61,079 bases of DNA. Source: Diplodia intermedia (lineage: Eukaryota; Ascomycota; Dothideomycetes; Botryosphaeriales; Botryosphaeriaceae). Below are positions 42,348-52,926 of this stretch, one piece after another. The notes beneath the pieces are model-generated. The model was not told where the DNA came from. It worked only from the letters and a program-made list of their open reading frames with translations, and ran no database searches. Within the stretch, counting starts at the first letter, position 1, and each line of letters opens with the position of its first letter. A program made the position numbers and the translations under genes. The DNA lies in contig JAKEKT010000142.1 of the NCBI GenBank assembly GCA_021495925.1, positions 1 to 61,079 on the forward strand. Direction: 5' to 3'.

Positions 42348-44069
42348 TCACATAAACAAAACATCCAACACCGCCACAATCGCCTCCACAAATCCCCCCA
42401 TGTTCCCACAACTCGCCGCCCGGAATGCCTTCCAGAGGAGCGGTCCGACAACCGCCGGCTCCGTCTCGTGCTCTCTCAGGACCCACGCCGTCCAGCGTCG
42501 CCAGAGCGCCAACAACTTGTTTTTCGCGAAGAGAGCTTCCTGAGCGGGGCGGTGTACTTTGGTGCCACGGATGACGTCGGCGGTGGAGTACGGAGGGCCG
42601 TTCAGCACAGTCGTGATGTTGATGGTCGTGGCGACAGCCTGCTCCGAGACAACGGCTTCGCCGCAGGAGGCGGCGTCCCGAACAAGGAATGGCTGGGTGT
42701 TAGCAGGTGCGTGATCTCCCGGCTTGACGATCTCGCAGGTGTCGCCAGGGCCGTGACTGGCAGCGGCGTACGGCGGCGGCAGTGGCGGCGATGCCCGGCC
42801 GTTCCTGGGGCGCGCCCACCTGGACTCCAGGTCCTCCTTGAGCTTGCCGAGGAAGACGTCGGCCGTCGCCTCGACGTCTTCGTCTTTGTCAGACCTCACG
42901 CGCTTCTTCGCTGTCATTGCACCGATCGAGTCCTGAACCTTCTTCCGGAGAAAGGCCAGGCGCTCTGCGTTGCCGAGAGCTTGCCGGTCCAGCTTGGCCC
43001 CCGCTAGTTGAGCGGTGTCCGCGGGCCTGTCCGCCGTTGAAGCAGCCGCGATACTGGACTCGGTGTCCACGGACAAGCTCCTCTTCTTGCCTCTCTGGGG
43101 CGGATCACGGCTCAAGGCCTGGTCCTCCCTTACCTCTTTCGGCTTTCTGATCGGGGAAGTGCCGTGTGAAGTCATGTTGGCACCGGCCTCCCGGCCGAAA
43201 ACAAGACGGCTCCTCTGCCGAGCCAGGGCTTTCGACATGACGCGGCTGCGCGCAGCGGAGGCAGATTTGGAGAGGGACAAGGCGCCCTGATGATGCGAAT
43301 GCGTCAGATCCTTGGGCGCCTTCGCTGTCGAATTTTGAATGCACTCGGACTTGCTCGAGTCGGGGTTGAGCGTCTTGCCATTGTCGGCGTTGGGGTTCAT
43401 TGAGCTGATCGAGCGGCCACTGGGCGTGTTTTCGATGACTTCGTTCCAATCGGAGTCGTTGGGCATCCACCGGGAAATGTGCGTTAGGGTGTTGAGGTTG
43501 GGTGGGATGACTACATCGCTGGATCCCACTGCGCTGCAGAATCTGTACAGGTCATACTAGACGACGCGGGGGTAGACGGCGTAGAGCGAGAATTCCTTTG
43601 CTAAGGATAGTTGCTTGAAAAGCTGCAAGGGCTCGCTGACCATGGGGGCAGGCTGACGAGGTATTAGCAGGACCGGACGGGCATTGATAGTGAACTTCAT
43701 GACGCCGTCGTGTTGGTGGTCCTTGGGAGCGCAGGCCTTGATACGCCTGATCTCGCCCTGTGTAGCAGCTGTGATTTCCGTGGGAGGGCACGAGCGGCGG
43801 GTGTCCGTGACCAATCGACTGCTGCTAAGGTTGCTTGCCCCGAACACGAGCGAGATAATGCTGTCGACCTGACGGCGTCGTTCACCCTCAGCATTGATTG
43901 TCACAGGGATGAGACGGAGCTTCATCAGTTGGCATTGCTTGTTGGGCTCTCGGTATTCTATATCCATATAAAGGGAATATTCGGGATTAGCATCTCCAAT
44001 ACTACCAAGCGATAGTGATCCCCGAGTGGGATCGGATGACCACTCAGCGATAACGGGGAAGGACGGCAT
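42348..44069 (-). pseudogene. Tandem orphan family, copy C, with an in-frame TAG
   Basis: One continuous minus-strand frame of 573 sense codons from the ATG at 44069, interrupted only by a TAG at 43557-43559. Before it are FPVIAEW, GSLSLGSIGDANP, MKLRLIPVTIN, FTINARPVLLIPRQP and LAKEFSLYAVYP. After it, in the same frame, are IPPNLNTLTH, SDWNEVIEN, KKRSLSVDTESS, LAFLRKKVQDSIG, TADVFLGKLKEDLESRW and LLALWRRWTAWV...GNMGGFVEAIVAVLDVL. The two sides align with copy B without a gap at the stop, so this is a single nonsense change or a readthrough codon. It is closest to copy B. Confidence 0.82.
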
Positions 44070-44168
44070 TTTCTCGTGAGTAGCTGTCTTGGAAGACCAA
44101 AGGTCAAAATCCCAAATGCCGTTGTCAGCTCTGTGGCGTAGAAGCAAAGTAAAGAAATCCAAGGTGGA

Positions 44169-44250
44169 GTTTGAGAAGATGAAGTAGAGAGGAAGGAGGA
44201 AACGTGGTCAACGCCGAGAGGTTATGACCGATTTGAGAAGTGATTGAACC
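44169..44250 (-). promoter_or_regulatory. Conserved upstream block, copy C
   Basis: Shares TTGAG.AGATGAAGTA, a G/A-rich GGAAGGAGGAA run, CGCCGAGAGGTTA and GAAGTGATTGAACC with the block upstream of copy B, in the same order. It starts about 100 bases before the ATG of copy C. Confidence 0.6.
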
Positions 44251-44981
44251 ATTTCGTGTGATCATTTTAACACGACGTTTCTCAATATCAAGGTTAACAC
44301 CCGTCAACCAAAAATGGCACATAGAGCAAATGCGGTATGAAGGCCATGCCCTGCTTAGAGAATTTTGTTCTTCCATGCCGTGCAATGACGACCAAATACC
44401 TGCATTAGTAGTTCCAGGTATCTGAATGCAGATACAGATGTTAGTATACTTAATGATCCGCATTAACTTTGACTCCCACCACGGGCACGAGATCTATATA
44501 CTCAACGCGCAGCTTGAGTAGGTTGCGTAATAATCTGGCTCAGCCAGAATGCGACTTTCTCATGAAGCTAAGTGCTTGCATGCTTATATCTCTTGGTATT
44601 TGCCTACTTCTCTTCAGCTTGGCTTTTAGTTCACGCCAATCACTTTATACCAGAATCATGCTAGTACCCGGGGCTCAAACAAATTTGAGCGGTGGCGTGC
44701 TGCAGTGCATATCATCAACCGATACCGGCTCCAATGCTGGCGGAATACATGCCTGCATTGTATCAGTGAAGCAACAAACAACGATACGAGGAGAAAGGCA
44801 TGGGGATCAAGGTTAATAGAGATTGGCGTACGCGGCGATACAGATAATCCAATTTCGAGAATTGGCGAAGCATGTTTCATTTCAATGCGGCTGACAAGAT
44901 TCTTCCTCAACATCCCAAGCACGTCGGGCGTGTCAACGAAAAAAAAGTCTCCTGAGAACAAGAGATAACAGGCTGCCTCTC

Positions 44982-45240
44982 CAAGCTACCGCCCGCTGAC
45001 GCGACTGCTTGCCAAAAGAGTAATCCAGTACGTGCGCTCACGGCACCCCCGACCCGTGTAAACGTGCCAGACTGTTCAACGGAGGGTCCTTGGCAAACGG
45101 AAGGAACAAGTACTAAAAACAACGTACATGTCCCCTCCATAATCGCAGTCAGCAGATGGTAGCTCAGAGAGCGCCCGTTAGTTGAAAGGAATCTTTTGTC
45201 CAATCAGTTTCCTCCTCTGTTTCTCCTTTGTTTGTCTGGC
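44982..45240. repeat. Direct repeat, copy 1
   Basis: Shares three ordered blocks with 45428-45590. The first is AAGCTACCGC...CGCTGACGCGACTGCTTGCC. The second is CGGAGG.TCC..TGGCAAACGG. The third is GTTGAAAGGAATC.TTTGTCC followed by AATCA and CCTCCTTTGTTTCTCC-like sequence. This copy has an extra ~50 bases between the first two blocks. It has no coding frame. Confidence 0.8.
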
Positions 45241-45427
45241 TGTCTGGAGGAATCTTTTGTCCCCGTTCAGATTCGTTTTCTTTGCTTTCTTTCCCTCTTT
45301 TTTTCTTGTTTTCTTTTTTTTCAGTTTTACTTTCTCTGCTATGTCCTCCTCTTCCTCTTCAAGCTTCACGTGAGTGGGCGAGTCAATCGCACAAGACTCT
45401 CTCGAGAACGAGAGAGGTTAGGCCCCC

Positions 45428-45590
45428 CTAAGCTACCGCTTGACAAGGATCCGCTGACACGACTGTTTGCCAAAGACTGCCTCACGGAGGTCCCATGGCA
45501 AACGGTAGCTTCGGGACGACGGCCTGTTGGTTGAAAGGAATCGTTTGTCCAATCATTGTTCCTCCTTTGTTTCTCCTTTGTTTCTTTGTT
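45428..45590. repeat. Direct repeat, copy 2
   Basis: Second copy of the segment at 44982-45240, in the same orientation about 440 bases downstream. Where copy 1 reads CTGACGCGACTGCTTGCC this copy reads CTGACACGACTGTTTGCC; the differences are transitions, as repeat-induced point mutation would give. Confidence 0.8.
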
Positions 45591-46305
45591 TTGGGCCTCA
45601 AGCCTGCAACGCACTTCTCAGCTCCTCCAAGCTCTTCCTCCTGATTGTCCAACGTTCGAGCTCACGAGAGTGATCTCGGCCCAATGGGTGAAGATCTCAG
45701 AGTTGAGCGGGTATCAGCTCTCGAGGATGACGAACTGCGGGCGTTGATGGTGGCTGAGGCTCTTCCACGAGGCTCTTCCAGTTGTGGTCATCGAAGTTGA
45801 CCCGGGCGCGGGAGGGTCTGGGAGTTAGACAGGTACGGCGCGGCGAAGGGCGAGTGAGGTCGATGGCAAGTGGCGTCGGTCAGGTCAGTGCATGGAGATC
45901 TAGGAGATGAACATGTGTCAGCTCACGAGGCCGACGAAACGTGGCGGGTGGGTATGTTCGACGACTAGCGGTGTTGGTCGGGTTGATGTAGAGTTGGAGA
46001 AAAGTAGCGAGGGAAGAGGAAGAAGGGTTGAGGGAGGCTCGGCTCAGTGGACGTCTATATATGCCAAGGTCCCGCGGGGGGGCACGGAAAGATGGAAAGG
46101 ATGCCAAGGCCGAGACGCGGAAAAGCGAGTAGGGTTGGCCGACGTGCTGGCGGAAGGAGCGACCCGACGCGCCTGCCGCATTGCGCGAAAGTCTGGCGGC
46201 CTGACTTGAGCTGTTCCTCCGCCCGAGCCCCACCGTGCTTCTTCAACCCTCTCCTCTTCAACGTCGCTCTCTGTACCCGCTCTCGAAGCGGTCTACGCTG
46301 TCAAT

Positions 46306-47816
46306 ATGGCGACGCCAAGCGCCAAACCGCCGTGCGTCTTCCCCACGATCGTGAGGTTTCAGCAGCAGGTGGGAAGAAATGTGTTGCCCGCTGAGTTTAT
46401 CGGGATCTTCCGGCCCAGCACTGGACACGACAGCCGTGCTCTCATGGCACAGGTCGCGCCCGCCGAAAACTCTTCGAACTTTGCCGCCGCTATACGTCTC
46501 AGCCTCACGCCGTCCACGGTCTCCGACGACTCAAGCAGGCAGAACATCGACATCATCTTCACGGTCAACAACATCAGGACCTTCATCCACCATGTGTCGT
46601 CGGCCAAAGATGGGCTGCCTAAGTTCATCAAGAAACAGGCGAGAAAGACCTTTGCGGGCCAGAAAAAGCATCGCGTCACCGAAGAGCTCGTCAACAATAT
46701 CAGTCGCCTGAGCTTGACGCTGAAGCAGCCGCCGACCGTTGCCTTGCCTCAGAACGTATGGCCCCTCGTGAATGAATCCGAGATGTCGCGTGTGCAGACG
46801 CTGAGGTCGCACACGCGTTGCACATCGGTCATGCTGTACTTCTTGAGGGACGATGTCGTGAATTCCGCCCTGTACAACTTCAGCATCGCGGTACAGAGTC
46901 ACAGAGGTAGTGATGTTGGAGATGTTCACATTTCTCCCACGCATGTCATCCTCAAAGGGCTTTCAGATGCCCACTGGGGTAGATACGGAGTCTATCAGCG
47001 GCCTGATGTCACAACCACGGCGAAGAGGAAGAACGAGGAGGGGCCAGATGATCTGCTCAACGGCCACAGCTCCAAGCGTATCAAGCATGAGGATACGGAT
47101 GAGTTGGATTCCGAACGTCACGGTAACGAACATGTGGTCTGTACTTTCTTGGAAAAGATATTGCTTGCAGTGTTAACCCGCAGTTGAAGGTCACATCAGA
47201 ACTTCAAATTGTTGCGCCCAACAGGACTCGCCCTCAGATGCCCGATAGAGCTGGTAGCGCCGCTCGTGCGCTGTCTCCCATGCGCTCCATGCGCCTCTCT
47301 CGCACTCAGCATGACCAAGAGCGTATGGCTCGCCGCGGCGGCCTTGGAGGAATCAACCCATTCCAGCTCGATAGGCCTCGCTCGCGCGGTGTCTCACAAC
47401 TCAAGTACGAAGAGGCGGGTACTTTCCTGGGCAACCTAGCTCAAGAATTTACCATGTCGAATGATGTCACTCCTCCTGTCATCAGCCAGCCTCCTGCCTT
47501 GCAGACTGACTTCTCAACCATCACGTCGGCTCCCGCTCAAGCTCTAACCACCCCTGGCCCGACGGAAACGAGCAGTCTCACTCCTAACGAGCTCATGGGG
47601 CGTTGGCGCGAGTACCACGGCATGGCACTTACCTCCAGCCTTAACGGGAACCCTATGGTAGCTACCAGGCGCGTTCTCGCTACTGGACTGCAGGCAGCCC
47701 GTGCAGGCGATGAGGAGACGTTCAAGGAGACCATGGCGGACGTTTTCATGCGAGTCTGTGAGCAGGGTGGCGGAATCAAGGAGGAGGAGGCAGATGATGA
47801 GCCTCAGGCCGGCTGA
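46306..47816 (+). CDS. Tandem orphan family, copy D (most divergent, two exons)
   Basis: Two frames joined by one intron give about 486 aa. Exon 2 starts at 47184 after CCCGCAG, with TGTTAAC as branch site. The donor is uncertain: phase fits GTGGTC at 47134 (or GTCTGT at 47137), neither ideal. The N-terminal half has the family's strand pattern (AIRLSLTPSTV, IDIIFTVNNI, LSLTLKQPPTVALPQN, TSVMLYFLRD). A bipartite nuclear signal (KRKNEE...SSKRIKHED) follows. The C-terminus has LKYEEAGTFLGNLAQEF, LMGRWREYHGM and AARAGDEETFKETMADVFMRV, matching the WRRW and GDVGGFxEAV module. It lies opposite copies A-C in orientation. Confidence 0.75.
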
Positions 47817-48334
47817 TTGGGCATGGCGTGAGCAGCTGAATTCCGGACAGTTCCTCTTGGCACAGGGTTGGCTTGAATACATGGACGGACGCGGCCTGGA
47901 ATATTCTGGAGGGATTGGTAATTGGCAAACATGACTCCAAGATGAATAGAAAGAATTTATGAACGGCGTCGATCTCGACGCTCGATTCCAAGGAACTTTA
48001 TTGCTTTTAGTTGCGATGGCATGACGTTGTGATGCCGATACCAACCTTTCCTTATTTGGCCAAGTTTGGTTTCCCTCACTCGGTTAGCGGCATCTTTCTC
48101 ATCGCCTGAGCCCACCTGCTACCAAACAGCTACTCGAGTCAAGGTATGTACTGGACCACAAAGTCTTATCTCTCAATTCTACACGTATTGCGGGTATCTC
48201 AAACATACACACTCCTCCAAGATGTCGCTTAAATGGCGTCAACATCGACCAAATCCAGAAAAAAAAAAGCAATCGCCAAAAGCACCAACCAAACCAGCTA
48301 ATGCAAAAACCAGATGTGAGAAAGGAGGGCTAGG
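47817..48334. other. Intergenic between convergent genes
   Basis: Holds the 3' ends of copy D (plus) and the arylsulfotransferase-like gene (minus). An A-rich run (CAGAAAAAAAAAAGC) lies near 48256. No gene seen. Confidence 0.55.
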
Positions 48335-50393
48335 TCACGATCCGATGCGCCATTGCTCTCTCCCCAACAACCTCTCCTCCTCTTCGCCGACCTCGACCTC
48401 ATCCTCCTTCTCCTCATCCAACAGCTTCTGATACGCGATCTTATCCATACGCGAGCGCCAAGCCATAACGATGGTGACACCGGTTGCGACGAGGGCGACG
48501 CAGACCAGAAAAGCGAGGATAGTCGCATCGCCATCTTTAAAGCGGTGGCCAAGAATAATAGTCTGCCAGAAAACGGAACAACATCAGCACGGGAAAACCA
48601 AAGAGCAAAAAAGGCGTTGCCGCTTACCGAATTCCGTATCTCATCATCAATCGTGGTGCCGCCGGGCTGGCTCGCGCCGAGCACCCTGCCCTCGCGATCC
48701 AGGGCCAGCACCCTGACGTAGCGCCTGGTGCTGACGCCGAAGCGCAGCTCCGTCTCGAAGCCGGCGCGCTCGACCGTCTGCACGTTGTGCCAGGCCTCGC
48801 CGAGCTCGTCCTCCCAGCCGCGCTCGCCGCTCTCGGCGCCGTCCATCTCGGCGTAATCGGCGTCCTGCAAGACCCAGCGGTGCACCTCGGTCGCGCCGTT
48901 CCAGCTGACGTAGACGCTGCTCCCTTCGACCTTGATGTCGGGTTTCGTGTTGGGGCGGCCGACCCAGCCGCCCGCCTTGAGCACGCGGTAGCTCTGCACG
49001 TCGCCGCTCTCGAAGCGGGCCTCGGGCTCGAGGCGCGTGTCGCACAGCACGCGGCCGTCGGCGCCGTCGTACTCGACGTACACGCCGTTGTAGCCGTAGC
49101 CCAGCAGCACGTTGCCGTTGGGCAGCACCTGCATCGAGCCCTGGCTGGACGAGACGATGGCGGCGTTCGGGTTCGTGTACTCGTGCGTCAGCGTCGCCGT
49201 CATGGCGACCTGGTCGACGGCGATGCGCATGCCGCGCGACTCGGGCGCGTCGTAGACGCCCGACGCGGCGCGGTTGTCGAAGAGCGTGATGGCGGCGCCC
49301 GCGTCGCGCCAGCGCGCGTCGTGCTGCCACGCGAAGTTGGTCGCGCGGCCCTCGGACATGTCGACGAAGTCGTTGCGCTTGCCGCCGAGCTGCCAGAGGA
49401 CGTCGCCGGTGCGGCCCGAGATGTACGTGACGCTGTGGGTGTAGCGGGCCGAGACGAGGTAGTTGCCGAGGTGGTCCTTGTCGACGCTGTTGATGTGGTA
49501 GTAGTCCCACGGCGACGAGGCCGAGGTGCCGCCCGACGTGTAGCGCTGGTACGTGTCGTTGGCGGCGTAGTGGTCGCTGGACCGCCACGAGAAGAGCAGG
49601 TTGCCCGTGGCCAGGTCGATCTCCTGGAACGCGCCGTCCCACACCCAGCCGGCCTCGGGCCCGCCGACGGGCGAGAGGTCCATGGGCGTGATCTCGTAGA
49701 CGCTGAGCAGGGCGGTGCCGTTGGGCGTGAAGCGGAACTCGTGCAGGTCGCCCTTGATGGGGCCGACGGCCGAGATCTGCCGCACCTGCGTGTAGGACGA
49801 GTCGAACTAGGCATGTACAGTCAGTCATTTGCGGCTACTCGCGGGGCGGATGGTGCGATGGTTAGGCACCGATGGCGTGCTCTCGGATCTGCACCACCAC
49901 GGGTACACCCGTCGTACGGGCGCCACCACGCCTATACCGACCCCGCATTAAACCGGATCGCGCTCACCATGTAGTAGTAGCCCTGGCCGTGGCCCCCGAC
50001 GGTGTCGTCGCCGCCCCAGAAGGTCAGATACTGCTCGCCATTCCACTCCTGGACGTTGAGGTTGTACGTCTCGCCGTACGGCTTCCCGTCCAGCGTCCAA
50101 ATTAGATTTCCCGCCTGGTCCAGAATCATCGGATTGGGGCCGGGCACGACCTGCTTGCCGCGGGGGTTGAGAAAGAGGAGGTCGTCGCCGCTGGTGCAGC
50201 TGTCATTGGTGGCGACGATGTTTACGCGGGGGCCTTTCAACGGTGATGTCTGGTATTCCTGGTAGGGGTAGGGCCCGAAATCGCCGCGGTCGTAGGCCTC
50301 GTCGGCGATGTAGGGTATTAGGTCGGCGTGGGCAGCCGCGGCGAGTAATAATAATGACGACAACGCCCGGCGGACGGATGGTAGGAGAGGCAT
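48335..50393 (-). CDS. Arylsulfotransferase-like type I membrane protein
   Basis: Three exons on the minus strand (50393-49968, 49806-48628, 48562-48335) give 610 aa. A signal peptide (about 1-23, LSSLLLLAAAAHA) precedes a luminal or extracellular domain with the repeated beta-propeller phrases of the fungal arylsulfotransferase family (PF14269): MILDQAGNLIW, FTPNGTALLSVYE, WDGAFQEIDLATGNLLFSW, DYYHINSVDKDHLGNYLVS, GDVLWQLGGKRNDF, FAWQHDARW and SMQVLPNGNVLLGYG. The last exon adds a transmembrane helix (ATILAFLVCVALVATGVTIV) and a short acidic cytoplasmic tail. Bacterial relatives move sulfate from phenolic donors to acceptors; activity in the fungal branch is not established. Introns are 161 and 65 nt. 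Confidence 0.88.
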
Positions 50394-52926
50394 TGGAGCA
50401 ATGTTGCGGAGAGAAATGCAGAAAGGAAAAAAGCTAAGAGCGGGGGAGATGCGAGAAATGCGAAAGATTCCGGGGCCCAGGATTGCTGATCATGTACTCG
50501 TGGGAAATGCTGGCTGTGGGCGTGGGTTACGTAGACAGATGCGTGTGCAAGCTAGATTTGGTCGAGCTGCAGCGTCGGAGCGAAAGGGGATGGGGCTGGC
50601 GGACGGCGGGATTACAAGAGGCTAGAGAAGAAAAGTACCATGGCGCGGTGAGACGACGAGGCGCGTGGAATTTTATTAAGCAGCGCTGCGAAAACCGCCG
50701 ACGCTCTCTCTGGGGTGCGTCGGCAGTGGTGGGCGCGCAGGCATATGTGGAGGGGGGACGTTGGCGCACACGCATCGCAGAGGGGGCGCCTATCGAAATA
50801 AGGCTACTGCCCGTCGCGGCGTCGTCAGCCGCCTAGCCCGCACCCCTGCGCCGTCCCCAGGCGCCTTTCGCTTCGATGGTGCTTGGCTGCCGACTGCCGC
50901 TGGCGCCTGTCTCGAACCTTGCCGTGCCACTCGAACCGCATCTGTCTCGTCGGCCACGGCATGCGGCGCGTCACCCGGCCGTCGAAGGGAGGGGCCCGCA
51001 CTCCCGCCGTTTGCAGTCTCGGCCGCGCCCCAGAGCTTACGCACGGCGCCACACGTCGTGCCGCAAGGTGGGCGATGAGCGCCCAGTGCTGCCCTCTGCG
51101 GCTCTGGATCGGCTTTGCAGGTGGACCTTGCCGCGCGGACGCGACGAAGCGAAAGTCTTGGCCTGTCTCGCCAAGCTTCTCCTGGATGGCGCGCCGCCCA
51201 ATCGCGGGCTCCTCTCCGCTGCGAACGGCCTGGATTTGCTGCCGAAGCTTTTCGATGCCGATGCAGACCAGAGCCGCTGTGCCGCCGCCCTCGTCCCCGC
51301 GGCTGCTGCACAACACCCCGTCTGCACGCGCTCTCTCTCTTGGTGTGTCGGTGTCATCGGGGTCGAATGGCAACCAAGCGTCGGGCGCCTGAGCCCGAGG
51401 TCAGCAGGTGAGTCGACTGCAGCTTTAAGGGATAAACAATCGGTGATGATTGCGAGCAGCGTTTGAGATTTGTGGAAACGGGAGGCCGAGAGGGCAAAGC
51501 GTCGCCGGCCCGCCCAACTCGGCAACACCAAACAATCCATCTCTCGCCAATGACAACGCCACCATCGCCGTTTGCTGATTCTCTGCACTGTCTCAGATCC
51601 GCCGACCCGCCAGCCTGGACCGCCTTTGAGCAATGTGCCAAAAACCCTGCTTTTCTGCACTTGCACCATGCAGCGGCCCGTCTGCCTGGGGACAGGTACG
51701 ACGGGGACACCCCGCTAGACCCTGACCGAGACCCCGAATCTCACCGTAGGCTACTGTCTGACTGCTGTGACCGGGGATTCGGTCGACGATGTTGTGGACA
51801 GTCGCGCCAGGGAGCGTGTCCATATCACGTGCATCATACTGGATGCCCTCCACTAGCCAGTCAGGCGTCTTTCGGTAGCTGGAACATCGCCGTCTCTCGC
51901 GTCCCACAAGGTTTGCTTTGAAGAACTCGGGTCGTACCTGTACAACAACATGACTGCTGCCCCTTTGGCATACACGTGTAATAGACGTGTCCCTTTCGTC
52001 CAGCCGCGTCTTTCCACCCAGCTCACCTACTCTGCCGCCTCCGTCCGTCCTACTCCGTCCTTTGGATGTTGGTTGACGATTAGCTCCGAGCTGCTGTCAG
52101 CAATGTTGCTAATCACGTGTGAGCGATGCGTCCGCTATCTCCCGACTGTCGTTGGCATCTGCAAATCGAAGTTGTTGACGGCAGACATCGTCAGTCCATC
52201 CTCTCCTCCGCGTTGACAGGTCAACCAGGCTTCAGCGACGATAATATCCGAACGAAGCTCGACGCTCTCCGATGAAGCCGCAAGGGCGTCGTCTGTCGCT
52301 CGGCCTCGTATCCCTCGAGCTTCCGGCCACCCAATCGAGAAAATATCAAATGCCAGTGCTTCCAACTCCCAAAAGTCAAGGCGTTTCCTCCATCAGAGCG
52401 TGTTGGTGTGTCTTTCCGCCGTTTCGTTGCCAAAGCCCAAGCGTTGTGGAAAAAGAAGAGTGGCGTCCGCATGGTGTGACCCCGCAAAGTCGTTGGGAGC
52501 GAGTGGCCTGACCGCGCGCCATGCCAGCCCCAGTCTTTGCAAGCTTCCACCAGTCCGACTCCACAGGATTCTCCAACACATCCGGCCGCCCGTAATCCAT
52601 CCGCAACTTTTGTTGGGCGAGTCGCGAGACAATCGTTCGTGAGCCTTGATTCCAGGCAGCAAAGATTGCATCAATGGCCGGAATAGATGGCGAAACAGCA
52701 ATGCACGATTACATCTTAAAGGCCCTGCATCTCCGCCGCGGCGACTAGAGAACGCTGTGAAGAAGAGGCCTGCCAAGACGCAACCTTCCTTTTTAGCCGC
52801 TCTTCCGGTTTTTGTCTTTCCCTTTTCCTCTGGTGCGAAACGGTATTTATCTCCCCCAGGAGATTACTCATCCGTCGCGTCCGTTCTCTTGCCCTCCCGG
52901 GCCAAAGAAAACAGCGTCACGGCACG
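50394..52926. other. Long intergenic region upstream of the desaturase
   Basis: 2.5 kb with no gene I can support. Overlapping frames of 100-210 codons at 50800-51700 occur in several phases on both strands and look like by-products of GC-rich sequence rich in Arg, Pro and Ala. Fungal delta-9 desaturase genes are strongly regulated, so a long promoter would fit, but I recognise no specific element. CTTTTCCTCTGG and TATTTATC near 52820-52850 are promoter-like. Confidence 0.5.

Larger units (their letters stand above)
44070..46305. other. Intergenic between divergent copies C and D
   Basis: 2.2 kb with no supported gene. It holds the copy C upstream block, an AT-rich stretch (44240-44480), a duplicated segment (44982-45240 and 45428-45590) and a pyrimidine-rich strand (45270-45360). 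Short frames are common but featureless. Confidence 0.5.

Noticed and set aside
48787..49974. A 395-codon plus-strand frame opposite the arylsulfotransferase-like gene
   Set aside because: Composition-driven antisense frame rich in Val and Ala; the minus strand carries the family motifs and a proper signal peptide.
50800..51700. Overlapping frames of 100-210 codons on both strands
   Set aside because: All are Arg/Pro/Ala-rich, mutually overlapping and motif-free, as expected of GC-rich non-coding DNA.
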